Assembly (NCBI RefSeq): GCF_024623325.1
Contig: NZ_JANJZD010000007.1
Location: 156,151-220,150 of the forward strand
Origin: Acetatifactor muris
Lineage (GTDB): Bacteria > Bacillota > Clostridia > Lachnospirales > Lachnospiraceae
Length of the DNA: 64,000 bases
Direction of reading: 5' to 3'
Under the pieces are notes generated by a model. The model did not search any database. It had not been told where the DNA came from and saw nothing but the letters and a program-made list of their open reading frames with translations. The position numbers were made by a program, and so were the translations under genes. Below, one piece after another: positions 45,836-53,933 of the stretch (the stretch's first letter is position 1; the number at the start of each line of letters is the position of its first letter).

Positions 45836-46084
45836 CTAATCTGCGCTATCAATAGCTTGCTCGACAGTATCAAGAATAAATGAAGCAAATTTATCTCCCA
45901 TATCATCACTTGCAAAGTCTTGTCTTAAATCACTTTCTATATCTTCAAAACTTTGTCGAACATCTTGCTTTTCTTCCGAAGTCATGTCATTCCACCCTTT
46001 ATTGTTAGAATAAACGCAACCTCCCATTGTAAGCATTATCATACCTAATGAAGTGACAAGCATAATTTTTTTTATTAGTCCCAT
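45836..46084 (-). CDS. Small lipoprotein, unknown function
   Basis: 82 residues with a lipoprotein signal peptide and lipobox LTMGGC (Cys at ~23). The mature part is acidic and helical (TSEEKQDVRQSFEDIESDLRQDF). It follows the HTH gene by 15 bases, in the same direction, inside the segment framed by the direct repeats. It is AT-richer than the flanking transfer genes. Confidence 0.8.
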   Translation of the reverse strand: MGLIKKIMLVTSLGMIMLTMGGCVYSNNKGWNDMTSEEKQDVRQSFEDIESDLRQDFASDDMGDKFASFILDTVEQAIDSAD

Positions 46085-46099
46085 AATTATTCTCCTTTT

Positions 46100-46447
46100 T
46101 TACAACACATACTTTGCCATAAGCCCCAGTGCTATAATGAATAGCACTGTAATAATCGCTGTTGCTGCTATAATTGATATTATACCTATTGCTTTCCGGG
46201 CTTCTTTACTTAACGGCTTTTTTTCGGGAGTTGAAACAATAGCATTGCTTTCTTGTCCCAACAAAATGTAATCAGCACTTACATGATAAATCTCTGTTAG
46301 TTTAATTACATTATCAATTTCTGGATTTCCTTGCCCACTTTCCCATTTTGAAATAGCTTGCCTTGAAATTCCAAGCATTTCAGCAACTTGTTCTTGTGAA
46401 TAGCCTGCTTTTTTACGCAGTTCTTGAAGTCTTTCTGCTATATTCAT
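46100..46447 (-). CDS. HTH regulator with C-terminal membrane segment
   Basis: 115 residues from the ATG at 46447 (TTGGAGGTG upstream). N-terminal Cro/CI HTH domain (RLQELRKKAGYSQEQVAEMLGISRQAISKWESGQGNPE), then a linker and one membrane segment at residues ~88-112. Membrane-tethered HTH proteins of this form often control a neighbouring small membrane protein or lipoprotein. It belongs to the inserted two-gene segment. Confidence 0.9.
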   Translation of the reverse strand: MNIAERLQELRKKAGYSQEQVAEMLGISRQAISKWESGQGNPEIDNVIKLTEIYHVSADYILLGQESNAIVSTPEKKPLSKEARKAIGIISIIAATAIITVLFIIALGLMAKYVL

Positions 46448-46623
46448 GTTTATCACCTCCAATAAAAAGATACAACATATTGCTGGTTGCGTACCACCAA
46501 CACATATTTAATCTGTGTCAACCAGCCGTTGCGGTTGCGAAAATTTAGGTTGCGTTGTGTTTTTTAGGGACTAATGCACTTATAATAACATATTTTGAAG
46601 AAAATTAGTATTGTGTTAGAAAA

Positions 46624-46812
46624 AGAAAAGCCGGGACGCGGCAGCTATCAGATAGCCACCGCGCCCCGGTTTTCTCATGGGTGCAGAGATTGGTTTGTGA
46701 CGCAATAGAACGGCGTTTCCGGGGGTAAAGGTATAAATCCCTTGCCGCCTTATTTTCCCACCCGGAAAGCCGCATAAATCAAGGCTCATTTCGCCCCTAT
46801 CGCGTCACATTC
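46624..46812. repeat. ~190-base direct repeat, copy 2
   Basis: Second copy of the repeat at 45629-45819, differing at scattered positions. Its right end covers the 3' end of the VLP gene, and its left end carries the same bidirectional terminator hairpin. The rest of 46448-46623 is the upstream region of the HTH gene; I see no gene in it. Confidence 0.85.
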
Positions 46813-47162
46813 GCCCGTAGCTTCCTCATGCGCTCGGCGGTCTGTCTGCGGGTGATACGCTTCCGGCAGTCCGGGCAGTAAATAGCCCGGTTAGAGCTGG
46901 ACGCAAAAGGTGAGCCGCACACGCTACACCGCCGCATATCCTCCGCATGGTACAACTCGGCGTACAGCTCCTTATCTGCGGGCAGTACGGCGATACGGAA
47001 CCATTTACAGAGCAGGGAATAGGAAATAAGCTGCGGACATACGCACTCGTCCCCGTCGTCCAGCAAGATACAGTTTCCACTATCATAATTGCAACACGTC
47101 CGGCGCACAAGGGCGTTGACTTTCCGGCTTTGGGGCGGCGTTAGCCGCTTAATGTCGTTCAT
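46797..47162 (-). CDS. Cysteine-rich VLP-domain protein
   Basis: 121 residues with two Cys clusters: CCNYDSGNCIL...CVCPQ near residues 23-43, and a C-terminal CSVCGSPF...CPDCRKRI zinc-finger pair (~78-100). The first half, including FRIAVLPADKELYAELY, matches the cysteine-rich VLP domain found in Clostridial conjugative elements; function unknown. It overlaps the TTRAP gene by four bases (ATGA). Confidence 0.85.
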   Translation of the reverse strand: MNDIKRLTPPQSRKVNALVRRTCCNYDSGNCILLDDGDECVCPQLISYSLLCKWFRIAVLPADKELYAELYHAEDMRRCSVCGSPFASSSNRAIYCPDCRKRITRRQTAERMRKLRANVTR

Positions 47163-47380
47163 ACCTCGTCGGCGGGGTAAAGGGCAAGCCCCGCAAATTC
47201 CGCTTCGGTCATGCGCCCTACTTTGGCAAGGGTACGGGCGGCAAAGTCCCGCATTTCCCCCTCCATAAAGGGCAGCGCGGCGTTCATAGCCACCAAAAGC
47301 CCCTCCTTGCTGCCTGTCATGTAGATACTCAAAAGGTTGGTTTCCTCAACCGTAAAATTATTATATGTGTTCATGCTCAT
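47159..47380 (-). CDS. Transposon-transfer assisting protein (TTRAP)
   Basis: 73 residues: MNTYNNFTVEETNLLSIY and EMRDFAARTLAKVGRMTEAEF are typical of the small all-helical TTRAP family seen in Tn1549-like elements. Both ends overlap neighbours by ATGA, so it is translated in a coupled chain from 48330 to 46797. Molecular role in transfer unknown. Confidence 0.88.
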   Translation of the reverse strand: MSMNTYNNFTVEETNLLSIYMTGSKEGLLVAMNAALPFMEGEMRDFAARTLAKVGRMTEAEFAGLALYPADEV

Positions 47381-48330
47381 ACCTCCAATCCGTGATTTTT
47401 TGTTTTCGCCGCCGCTTTCTTCGGGGCGGTTCTCTTTTTGTCCTGTGCAAGCTGCGCCCGGACAGAGGGGCGGGGCTTCCTTATCTGCCTGTCCCGGTTC
47501 TCGTCCTTGCCGATCAGCGCGTATGTGCCGTAGCTGTTCTTGATTTGTGAGAAAGCAAGGGTCTTATAGGGCAGCATGGAGAAAAGGCGTTCCGTGTCCT
47601 TTGTGGAAGCAAGCCGCATAAAGGACGGGGACAGCTCCACCATGAAATGAGATTTATCCGGGCTGTTGGGGGCAGACAGCTTTTTCATGTCCGCCACAAT
47701 GCGCCGCGCTTCCCGTTCGATCATGCCCTCATGCAATGCGGCGATATGCTCCTTAAAATCCCCCGGTTTCAGTTTATCCCGGCTTTCCTTTTCCTCCCAC
47801 AACAGGAATTGCAGGGCTTCCGGGTCTTTGGGCTGTACCTCGAAGCGTTCAAACTTCCCAAGCTGGGGGTCGGGATAACCGTCAAAGCGTCGGTCTGCGG
47901 GCTGCTCCCGCGTCCCATGCTCATAAACAAGTGTTACCGTCCCGGCGGCAAGAGTATTGTCCTTGACGCGCTCATAGTGCTTTTCATAGTCCAGCTCATA
48001 CAGGTTGCCCTTGATCTTCCCGCCCTCTGTCCCTGTCAGTTCCACGGCATACGCAAGAATAGGGTCGCGGCTCTGCTCCTTGTAATAACGCCATGTATTG
48101 TGCGGGGCGGTGTCGCTGATGAAAACGTCACGCTCCCGGAAACAGTACGTCCCGGACGGGCGGGAAAGCCACAAGAGGGTTTTATCCTCCTTGCTGGGGC
48201 TTGCCGCCTTTTCCGCAATGATCTGTTTATCAATGTCAAAATCGCTCTGATAAAATCCCGTGTTCTGTTTCAGAATGGCTTCAAGGGAAGCCAGCACGTC
48301 CACATTTTCAAATTTATTCCGTTTCCCCAT
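47377..48330 (-). CDS. ICE accessory protein with shared C-terminal tail, unknown function
   Basis: 317 residues, soluble. The middle has mixed alpha/beta segments (WLSRPSGTYCFRERDVFISDTAP, YELDYEKHYERVKDNTLAAGTV). The last 35 residues (RKPRPSVRAQLAQDKKRTAPKK...) are basic and match the C-terminal tail of the following 1796-residue protein (KKPSIRAQLKADKERAAQKK). Its start is four bases after that gene's stop. I do not know the family; homologues are expected at this position in Tn1549-like ICEs. Confidence 0.75.
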   Translation of the reverse strand: MGKRNKFENVDVLASLEAILKQNTGFYQSDFDIDKQIIAEKAASPSKEDKTLLWLSRPSGTYCFRERDVFISDTAPHNTWRYYKEQSRDPILAYAVELTGTEGGKIKGNLYELDYEKHYERVKDNTLAAGTVTLVYEHGTREQPADRRFDGYPDPQLGKFERFEVQPKDPEALQFLLWEEKESRDKLKPGDFKEHIAALHEGMIEREARRIVADMKKLSAPNSPDKSHFMVELSPSFMRLASTKDTERLFSMLPYKTLAFSQIKNSYGTYALIGKDENRDRQIRKPRPSVRAQLAQDKKRTAPKKAAAKTKNHGLEV

Positions 48331-48334
48331 AGGG

Positions 48335-51300
48335 TCAGCTCCTTTCCAAGTCCTGCGACTTACTTCTTGCCTGTTTCTTCTGCGCCGCCCGTTCCTTGTC
48401 GGCTTTAAGCTGCGCCCGGATAGAGGGCTTCTTTTCCGGCTTTTTCCCCGGCTCCGCTTTCTTGCCCTGTTCCTTATCCGCTTTCAGCGCGGCGGCATAC
48501 TCGGCAAGGGAGATCTGCTCGCCGCTTCTCGCCTTTGCTTCCAGCTCGTCGGCGGTAGGGGTGGGCGTGTTGTTGATGATACCGTCAAAATTGTTGTCGT
48601 TCTGCTCGATAGCGTCCTCGACGTGCTTTAAGGGGTTTGCCTTTTCCGGCTGCTCTGCGGCAATCGCAAACGCCTGTGTCCCGTTCCCCATAATGAGATA
48701 CTTCCCGTCCTCCGACGTGTGGTGAAGCCCGTACCCGGCTTCCCGCATTTGCTCGGCGGTCATGTCGGTTACAGAAAAGCTCCCCCGTGGCGTTCTGATC
48801 TGCTCCCCGGTTATTCGGGTGTCGGGGGTAAGCTGTGGTGTCTGCTCCTGTAAAAACTCCGGCACTTCCCGATAACCGTAACTGTCTGCGTAGTGGGCGG
48901 TGTCCTGTCCGTTCTGATGAAGCACTACCACGTCAGAGGTTGAAAGGCTGTGTCCCTTAAAATCTTTCGGGTGGTCGATATTGAAACGGACGGAAATATC
49001 TTCAAGCGTCATATCCGGCGCAAGTGGCGCGGTATAGATAAGGTCATAATTTGCCGCTTCCACGGAAAGCCCCGCCGCCTGTAAGCGGTCGTAAGGTTCA
49101 AAGCGGTAGTCCCTTGTTTCGTCGCCGCGCTTTAGCTGGTAAATAGAAAAGGTGTCCTTGTCCGGCTCTTTCTCTGCGGCGGTTGGCTCCGGCGTTTCCT
49201 GTCCCGGCTCGGCTGCGGGCTGTGCTTCCTGTGCCTTTGCATAAAGTTCTTTCACCTCGCCCTGTGTCAGCTCCCCGGCTTCCAGCTTCCCCAAAAGCTC
49301 CCGGCATTTCTCCGGCGTTCCTGTGTAGAGAATGTCCCCCAGCTTTGCCATGCCGTTTTCCTGTGTCACATACTCCTGCAAGATAGAGCTGTTTTCCGGG
49401 CTGTCGCTGTATGGGTTCTGCCGCACCTTATAAATGCGTTCCGGCTCAAAAGGTTTCTCCGGCGTGTCCGTGGTTCCCGGCTCCGCGCCCTGTGCTTCCT
49501 CCTGCGGCTGCTCCTGTGCGGCTTCTTTCTGTGCGGCGGCTTCCTGCCTTGCCCGCTTCTGTAACTCGGTGGGGCGTTCCCCGGTAAGGGGCTGTATGCA
49601 CTTGATACAGTCGGCGGCGTAGATCGCATTGTCGTTTAGCTGCCGCTGCCATGCTTCCGCGCTGGGCGCATAGCGGAAGCCGTTCCCTTTGAGTTCCTCC
49701 CGTATCTCCTTATCCGGCTTTTCATCAAAGAAAATCTGCAAGCGGTTATCGGCTGTGTTGGCTTCCACACGTCCCCCGTCAAACTCCCAGCCCACATATC
49801 CAAGCTCTTTCCTCCGGGTAAGGGCGGTAATGCGGTTTTTCAGCCTGTGGATTTCCGCGTTGTTGTTGGATAGCTGGTAGCTCTCAAAAGGTTTCGGGTT
49901 CGCCCGGTAGCTGCCGGACATGGACGCTTTCAGCTTTTCGATCTGCTCCGGGGATAAATGGGGGCAGCCGTCAAGGGTCTTATGCTTGCGGTAGTAGGCG
50001 TTGACCGCTTTCATGGTTTCCTGCAAGGCTTCCAACTTTGCAAGTTTGCTTTCCAGCTTAGAAACGGCGTTGGGGTCGTCAGCACTGATACCACCCATGC
50101 CCGTACTGCGGATTTTGTCAAGCAAGCCCTGTATCTCCCGGTATTCCTCCATGTTCTTATCTGCGGCGGCGTTCTGCTTCTCCTTTTTACGGACAGGGAA
50201 ATTGCTTCCCCCGGCAATAAGGATAGAGGGGACGCGCCCTGCGATTTCATAGCCCTTATTCATGTTTGCCGCCAGTTTCCGGGCGTAAGCGTCAAGCAGC
50301 CCGTCAATCCGTTCATGGAAAGAGGGGTCAACACGCTTTTTCTGCCTTGCGGCAATCTCGGCGGCTTCGTCTACATAGCGGCGGTATTCTGCCGTTGCGC
50401 TTCCGGGCTTGTAATCATAAAAACTATTTACCGTATTCGCATGACGGGCGGCGTTCTCATTGATCGGGTAGTATGTAACCGTTGTTTCCGTCGGCTCCGG
50501 GGTAGAAGTCTGCGCCGCTTCGCTGGTGGTTGGCTCTGCCTGTTCCGGTGTGTCTGCCTTTTCGGAAGCGGTGCTTTCCGGCTCCTGCGGCTTTTCCTGT
50601 GCTTTGGGTTCTCCCGGCTCCTGCGGTTCGGCGGTCTGCGTTGCTTCCGGCTCCGGCGTGGTGTAAGGCTCATACCCATTAGCGGCGTATTCCTCCACGG
50701 TCATTCCCGCGTCTGCCGCTTCCTGTGCGATTTCTGCCTTGACGTGTTCCTTGTAGGCGGCAAGCTCCACGTCAAAATCTTTGAGCTGTGGGACGGGCGG
50801 CAAATGGTATTCGCCTTGATTGATAAGCCCCCGGCACTCGGCAACGTAGGCTTGCATGGCGGTATGGTAGGCGGTTTCCGTTGGGGTAAGGCTCTCCCCG
50901 GCTAACAAGGCTCCTCCGGCGATACGCTCCATTTCGGATAAACTGCAATGCAGTTTCAGATAGGGGATAAACTCATTCAGCAGCATTGCCCGCTGTTCCT
51001 TGTCGGCTTCCAGTGCTTCCTTGCCCTCATGCTGTAAAAGGTAGTTTTCCCACTCTTTATCGTTCAGATAAAAGGTATGGTGCTGTTCGATATGCTCCAT
51101 AAGGGAACCGTCCCCGTCGCCAAAATCCTGTTGCCCCTCGTAATGGTCGGGCTTTCCGTTCATTACATAATCAATCTGAAATCTCGTCTTGAAATAACGG
51201 GGCGTATCAAGGCTGGCTTCGTCCAGCACCGCAAACAGGGTATCGGCACGGGACAGGGGGATTGTTTCGCCCTCCCGTAGCTGGCTGCTTTCACTCCAAA

Positions 51301-53725
51301 GGATTGTGACCGTTGGCTCTGCCGAAAGGTCGGGTGTCGGCTCTTTTTCAGCTTCCTGTGCTTTCTCCGCTTCCCGTTCTTTTCTGATTTCCGCTAAATG
51401 CCCGTCAATGGTGTTAATCAGCTCGGCGGCGGTGCTGCGGATTGTGGCAAGGGATTTTTTCAGCTCTGCAAGCTCCCGCCCGCTGCTCCATGTGGCAATG
51501 TAATTGAAAGAGTAGTCGGACGTGTCAAGCCCGTAGTGCTGGCATACGGTGTAAGCGATACTTTCCGCCTGTACCTCCCTTGTGCTTCGGTCGGGGCGTT
51601 CCGGCGCGTCCCGGTCTATGTTGTGCAGCGTCGCGTGGGCGATCTCATGGATAGCGGTCTTTACGTTCTGAAGCTCGCTCATTCCCTCGTTGATCGCTAT
51701 GCGCTGCCCGTCATAAAAGCAGCGTCCCTTTACTGTACCCTCCAACGCTTCAAAGCCCATAGCAAAGGGGGAAGTCCTTTCAAGGGCGGTAAAAAAGTCC
51801 CGGTATTGCTCCACGTCGCCCGTCAATTCGTTATCCGTAATGCCCGGTATCTCTTTCCCCTCGGTCTGTGATACGTCAAAAACAGACACTATCTTAAAGG
51901 CGGGGATTTGGATTTCCTTTGTTTCCGTGACGGGCTTCCCGTCTTTGCCGATTATGGGCTTTTGGGTTTGCGGGTCAATCTTTTCAACCTCCCGCTTGAC
52001 TATGTAGGGGGACGGTGCAAGTATCTTGATAGATTTCTCGTCGGGCTTTACATGGCGGTCAAATTCCTTTTTCCATTGCTGGTAGCCTTTGACAAACGTA
52101 CCGCCCTGCATGGCAATCAGTACGGTGTTGTTAAAGCTGTAATTATGGAACTTTGATAAGGTTTGCAGATAATCGGTGTACCGCCCATTTTCAAATACCC
52201 CCATAATTCCATGCTCCAAACGGTCTGTGATTTCTTTCATTTTGTCGGTGGAATTTTTGGAAGTAAGGATAATCGGGGCAACCGGGCGCGGCTCAAAAAC
52301 GGGTTCCGCTGCCGCTTCAAAATCCGATTTCTCCGGGGTAGGGCGTTCCGGCTCCGGGAAGCTCATAACCTTGTATTCTTTCGGTATGTCATTGTCCCGC
52401 CCGTTGTACCACTGTGAAAAGGTGTTGCCGTTGTTGTAGATATAGCCTTGATTGGTAAACTGCCCTTTATCTTTCTGAACCGCATCCCGCCCGTATTCCT
52501 CGTACTTGAAATACTTCTTTGCTTCTTCGGGCAGCTCCAATTCGTCCAGCTCGTCAATGAGGTAATAGCCGTAGTCGGCTTCGGTTCGGACAGCAGGGTA
52601 TATCCAGTAGCAGTCAAGGTTCTGTGCAAGGTTGATAAGGTCTTTCACGCTCCCGGCGTGTTCCCCCAGCGTTACCGCCGCCGTGAATTTGTCCTTGTCC
52701 TCGTCGCTTTGCATTTCTAAAAGCTTGCCTAAATAATTCAGCTCGTCAATGGTGCTGCCCTGTATCACGGAAAGCGGCACGTCAAAAGGCTGCTTCTCGG
52801 TGTTTGCAAAACCGTTGATGAAAAAGTCCTGCGGGTTGTCTGCGGTAATGCCGACGCTTCTCATAGCGGCGTGAAGCTGCTCCGTGGTGGTCGGCATGGA
52901 AAGCCACGCGCCGCCCGGTTTCCCGGTTTCAAAACGGGTGCGGCTGTCGATAAGGATTGAAAACTGCTCATTCATTGGGTCACGCTCCTTTCTCTGCCCG
53001 GTGGTCTGCTCCGCCGCCTGTTCTGCGGGGGCTGGGTCTGTCTTTCCGGCTTCCTGTCCGGGCTGCGTCCGTTCCTCCCCCTCAATGGAATAACCGGGTA
53101 AAAGCTGCCCGTTTACTTTGAACTGCTCGGCGTACTCTTTCGGGATAGAGGGCGATATTTCGGTAAATAAATGGGCGTATGCCTTGATACGTCCATTCAG
53201 ATACTTTTCCATAGCCGCCTTGTCCGCAAAAACTTTCCTTTCCTGTCCGGCGATCTTTGCCTGTCCGTAATTGTGGGGGCTGTTGGTGTAAATGCTCCAA
53301 GAAAGCGTCCATGAGTAGGGAATGGATTTCTCTTTTTCCCTGTCATACCGGGTATTCTCGGATATGTGGTAGCGCATTTGGTAGACGCGGTTGCTGATGT
53401 GCTTCCCGTAGTCCGTAGCTTCCCACTGGTTCGCGGTATGCTTGACTTCGGGTGTCCTCACATATTCAATGGCTTTGTCAATGGCAAGCGTCTTTCCCGC
53501 CTGTTCGTCCCATGCCGCCGCCTGTTCCTGCAAGGCTTCAAACGCCGACTTTTCAGCCGCCGCGTATTCCTCCCGCAATGCCTGTAACTGTTCTAAGGGC
53601 AAAGCGGTAAGCCCGGAAAGGTCGGCGGTCTGTTCCTCAAAATAAATTTTTCGCTCTATCCGCATACTGTCAGCCGGGTCTAACTTGTCCTTGACAAACA
53701 TGGAATAGCCTTTTTTCTTCTCCAT
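48335..53725 (-). CDS. 1796-residue ArdA/ArdC/YodL fusion protein of the ICE
   Basis: Multidomain soluble protein. Residues 1-240: conserved ICE N-terminal domain of unknown role. ~251-465: ArdA-like antirestriction domain. ~495-620: ArdC-like N-terminal (single-stranded DNA-binding) domain. ~620-800: zincin-like metallopeptidase with HEIAH (residues ~692-696). ~805-985: LPD25-like domain (ILWSES, LDEASLD..RYFKT). Pro/Glu/Thr-rich linker, then a helical domain to ~1450. ~1525-1625: YodL-like domain. ~1630-1796: DUF4316-like region with the basic tail. Such proteins enter the recipient or guard the incoming strand against restriction. A strong ribosome site inside the gene (before residue 251) suggests fusion of once separate genes or a second product. 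Confidence 0.88.
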   Translation of the reverse strand: MEKKKGYSMFVKDKLDPADSMRIERKIYFEEQTADLSGLTALPLEQLQALREEYAAAEKSAFEALQEQAAAWDEQAGKTLAIDKAIEYVRTPEVKHTANQWEATDYGKHISNRVYQMRYHISENTRYDREKEKSIPYSWTLSWSIYTNSPHNYGQAKIAGQERKVFADKAAMEKYLNGRIKAYAHLFTEISPSIPKEYAEQFKVNGQLLPGYSIEGEERTQPGQEAGKTDPAPAEQAAEQTTGQRKERDPMNEQFSILIDSRTRFETGKPGGAWLSMPTTTEQLHAAMRSVGITADNPQDFFINGFANTEKQPFDVPLSVIQGSTIDELNYLGKLLEMQSDEDKDKFTAAVTLGEHAGSVKDLINLAQNLDCYWIYPAVRTEADYGYYLIDELDELELPEEAKKYFKYEEYGRDAVQKDKGQFTNQGYIYNNGNTFSQWYNGRDNDIPKEYKVMSFPEPERPTPEKSDFEAAAEPVFEPRPVAPIILTSKNSTDKMKEITDRLEHGIMGVFENGRYTDYLQTLSKFHNYSFNNTVLIAMQGGTFVKGYQQWKKEFDRHVKPDEKSIKILAPSPYIVKREVEKIDPQTQKPIIGKDGKPVTETKEIQIPAFKIVSVFDVSQTEGKEIPGITDNELTGDVEQYRDFFTALERTSPFAMGFEALEGTVKGRCFYDGQRIAINEGMSELQNVKTAIHEIAHATLHNIDRDAPERPDRSTREVQAESIAYTVCQHYGLDTSDYSFNYIATWSSGRELAELKKSLATIRSTAAELINTIDGHLAEIRKEREAEKAQEAEKEPTPDLSAEPTVTILWSESSQLREGETIPLSRADTLFAVLDEASLDTPRYFKTRFQIDYVMNGKPDHYEGQQDFGDGDGSLMEHIEQHHTFYLNDKEWENYLLQHEGKEALEADKEQRAMLLNEFIPYLKLHCSLSEMERIAGGALLAGESLTPTETAYHTAMQAYVAECRGLINQGEYHLPPVPQLKDFDVELAAYKEHVKAEIAQEAADAGMTVEEYAANGYEPYTTPEPEATQTAEPQEPGEPKAQEKPQEPESTASEKADTPEQAEPTTSEAAQTSTPEPTETTVTYYPINENAARHANTVNSFYDYKPGSATAEYRRYVDEAAEIAARQKKRVDPSFHERIDGLLDAYARKLAANMNKGYEIAGRVPSILIAGGSNFPVRKKEKQNAAADKNMEEYREIQGLLDKIRSTGMGGISADDPNAVSKLESKLAKLEALQETMKAVNAYYRKHKTLDGCPHLSPEQIEKLKASMSGSYRANPKPFESYQLSNNNAEIHRLKNRITALTRRKELGYVGWEFDGGRVEANTADNRLQIFFDEKPDKEIREELKGNGFRYAPSAEAWQRQLNDNAIYAADCIKCIQPLTGERPTELQKRARQEAAAQKEAAQEQPQEEAQGAEPGTTDTPEKPFEPERIYKVRQNPYSDSPENSSILQEYVTQENGMAKLGDILYTGTPEKCRELLGKLEAGELTQGEVKELYAKAQEAQPAAEPGQETPEPTAAEKEPDKDTFSIYQLKRGDETRDYRFEPYDRLQAAGLSVEAANYDLIYTAPLAPDMTLEDISVRFNIDHPKDFKGHSLSTSDVVVLHQNGQDTAHYADSYGYREVPEFLQEQTPQLTPDTRITGEQIRTPRGSFSVTDMTAEQMREAGYGLHHTSEDGKYLIMGNGTQAFAIAAEQPEKANPLKHVEDAIEQNDNNFDGIINNTPTPTADELEAKARSGEQISLAEYAAALKADKEQGKKAEPGKKPEKKPSIRAQLKADKERAAQKKQARSKSQDLERS
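52976..52991 (-). promoter_or_regulatory. Internal ribosome binding site in the ArdA/ArdC fusion
   Basis: AAAGGAG (52985-52991) lies nine bases before an in-frame ATG at 52975 (residue 251), exactly where the ArdA-like domain begins. It could allow an ArdA-starting product of about 1546 residues. Confidence 0.55.
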
Positions 53726-53826
53726 TCATTCGCTCCTTTCTGAAATGGCGGCGCACCGCCGCGCTTTTTTGGTTCGCCCCGTACTACGGCGGGCGGTGCG
53801 TCCTGCCAAGATTTTTAATGCTTTTT

Positions 53827-53929
53827 TAGAGGGTTTGGGACACTTCCCAACAAGCAAAATCCCCGTCCGGCGCGTTAGCGTCGAAAGGGGATTTACGGAA
53901 AAGGGTACTCTTTTCCTATGCTTGCTACG
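53827..53929 (-). other. oriT-like sequence, copy B (inverted)
   Basis: Arms 53827-53857 and 53894-53929 are exact reverse complements of the 31- and 36-base arms of copy A. The 36-base centre is unrelated in sequence to copy A's but again has an inverted repeat (AATCCCC/GGGGATT). It lies between topB and the 1796-residue gene, with a GC-rich hairpin (GGCGGCGCACCGCCGCGC) near 53747. Function inferred by similarity to copy A. Confidence 0.6.
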
Positions 53930-53933
53930 GAAC

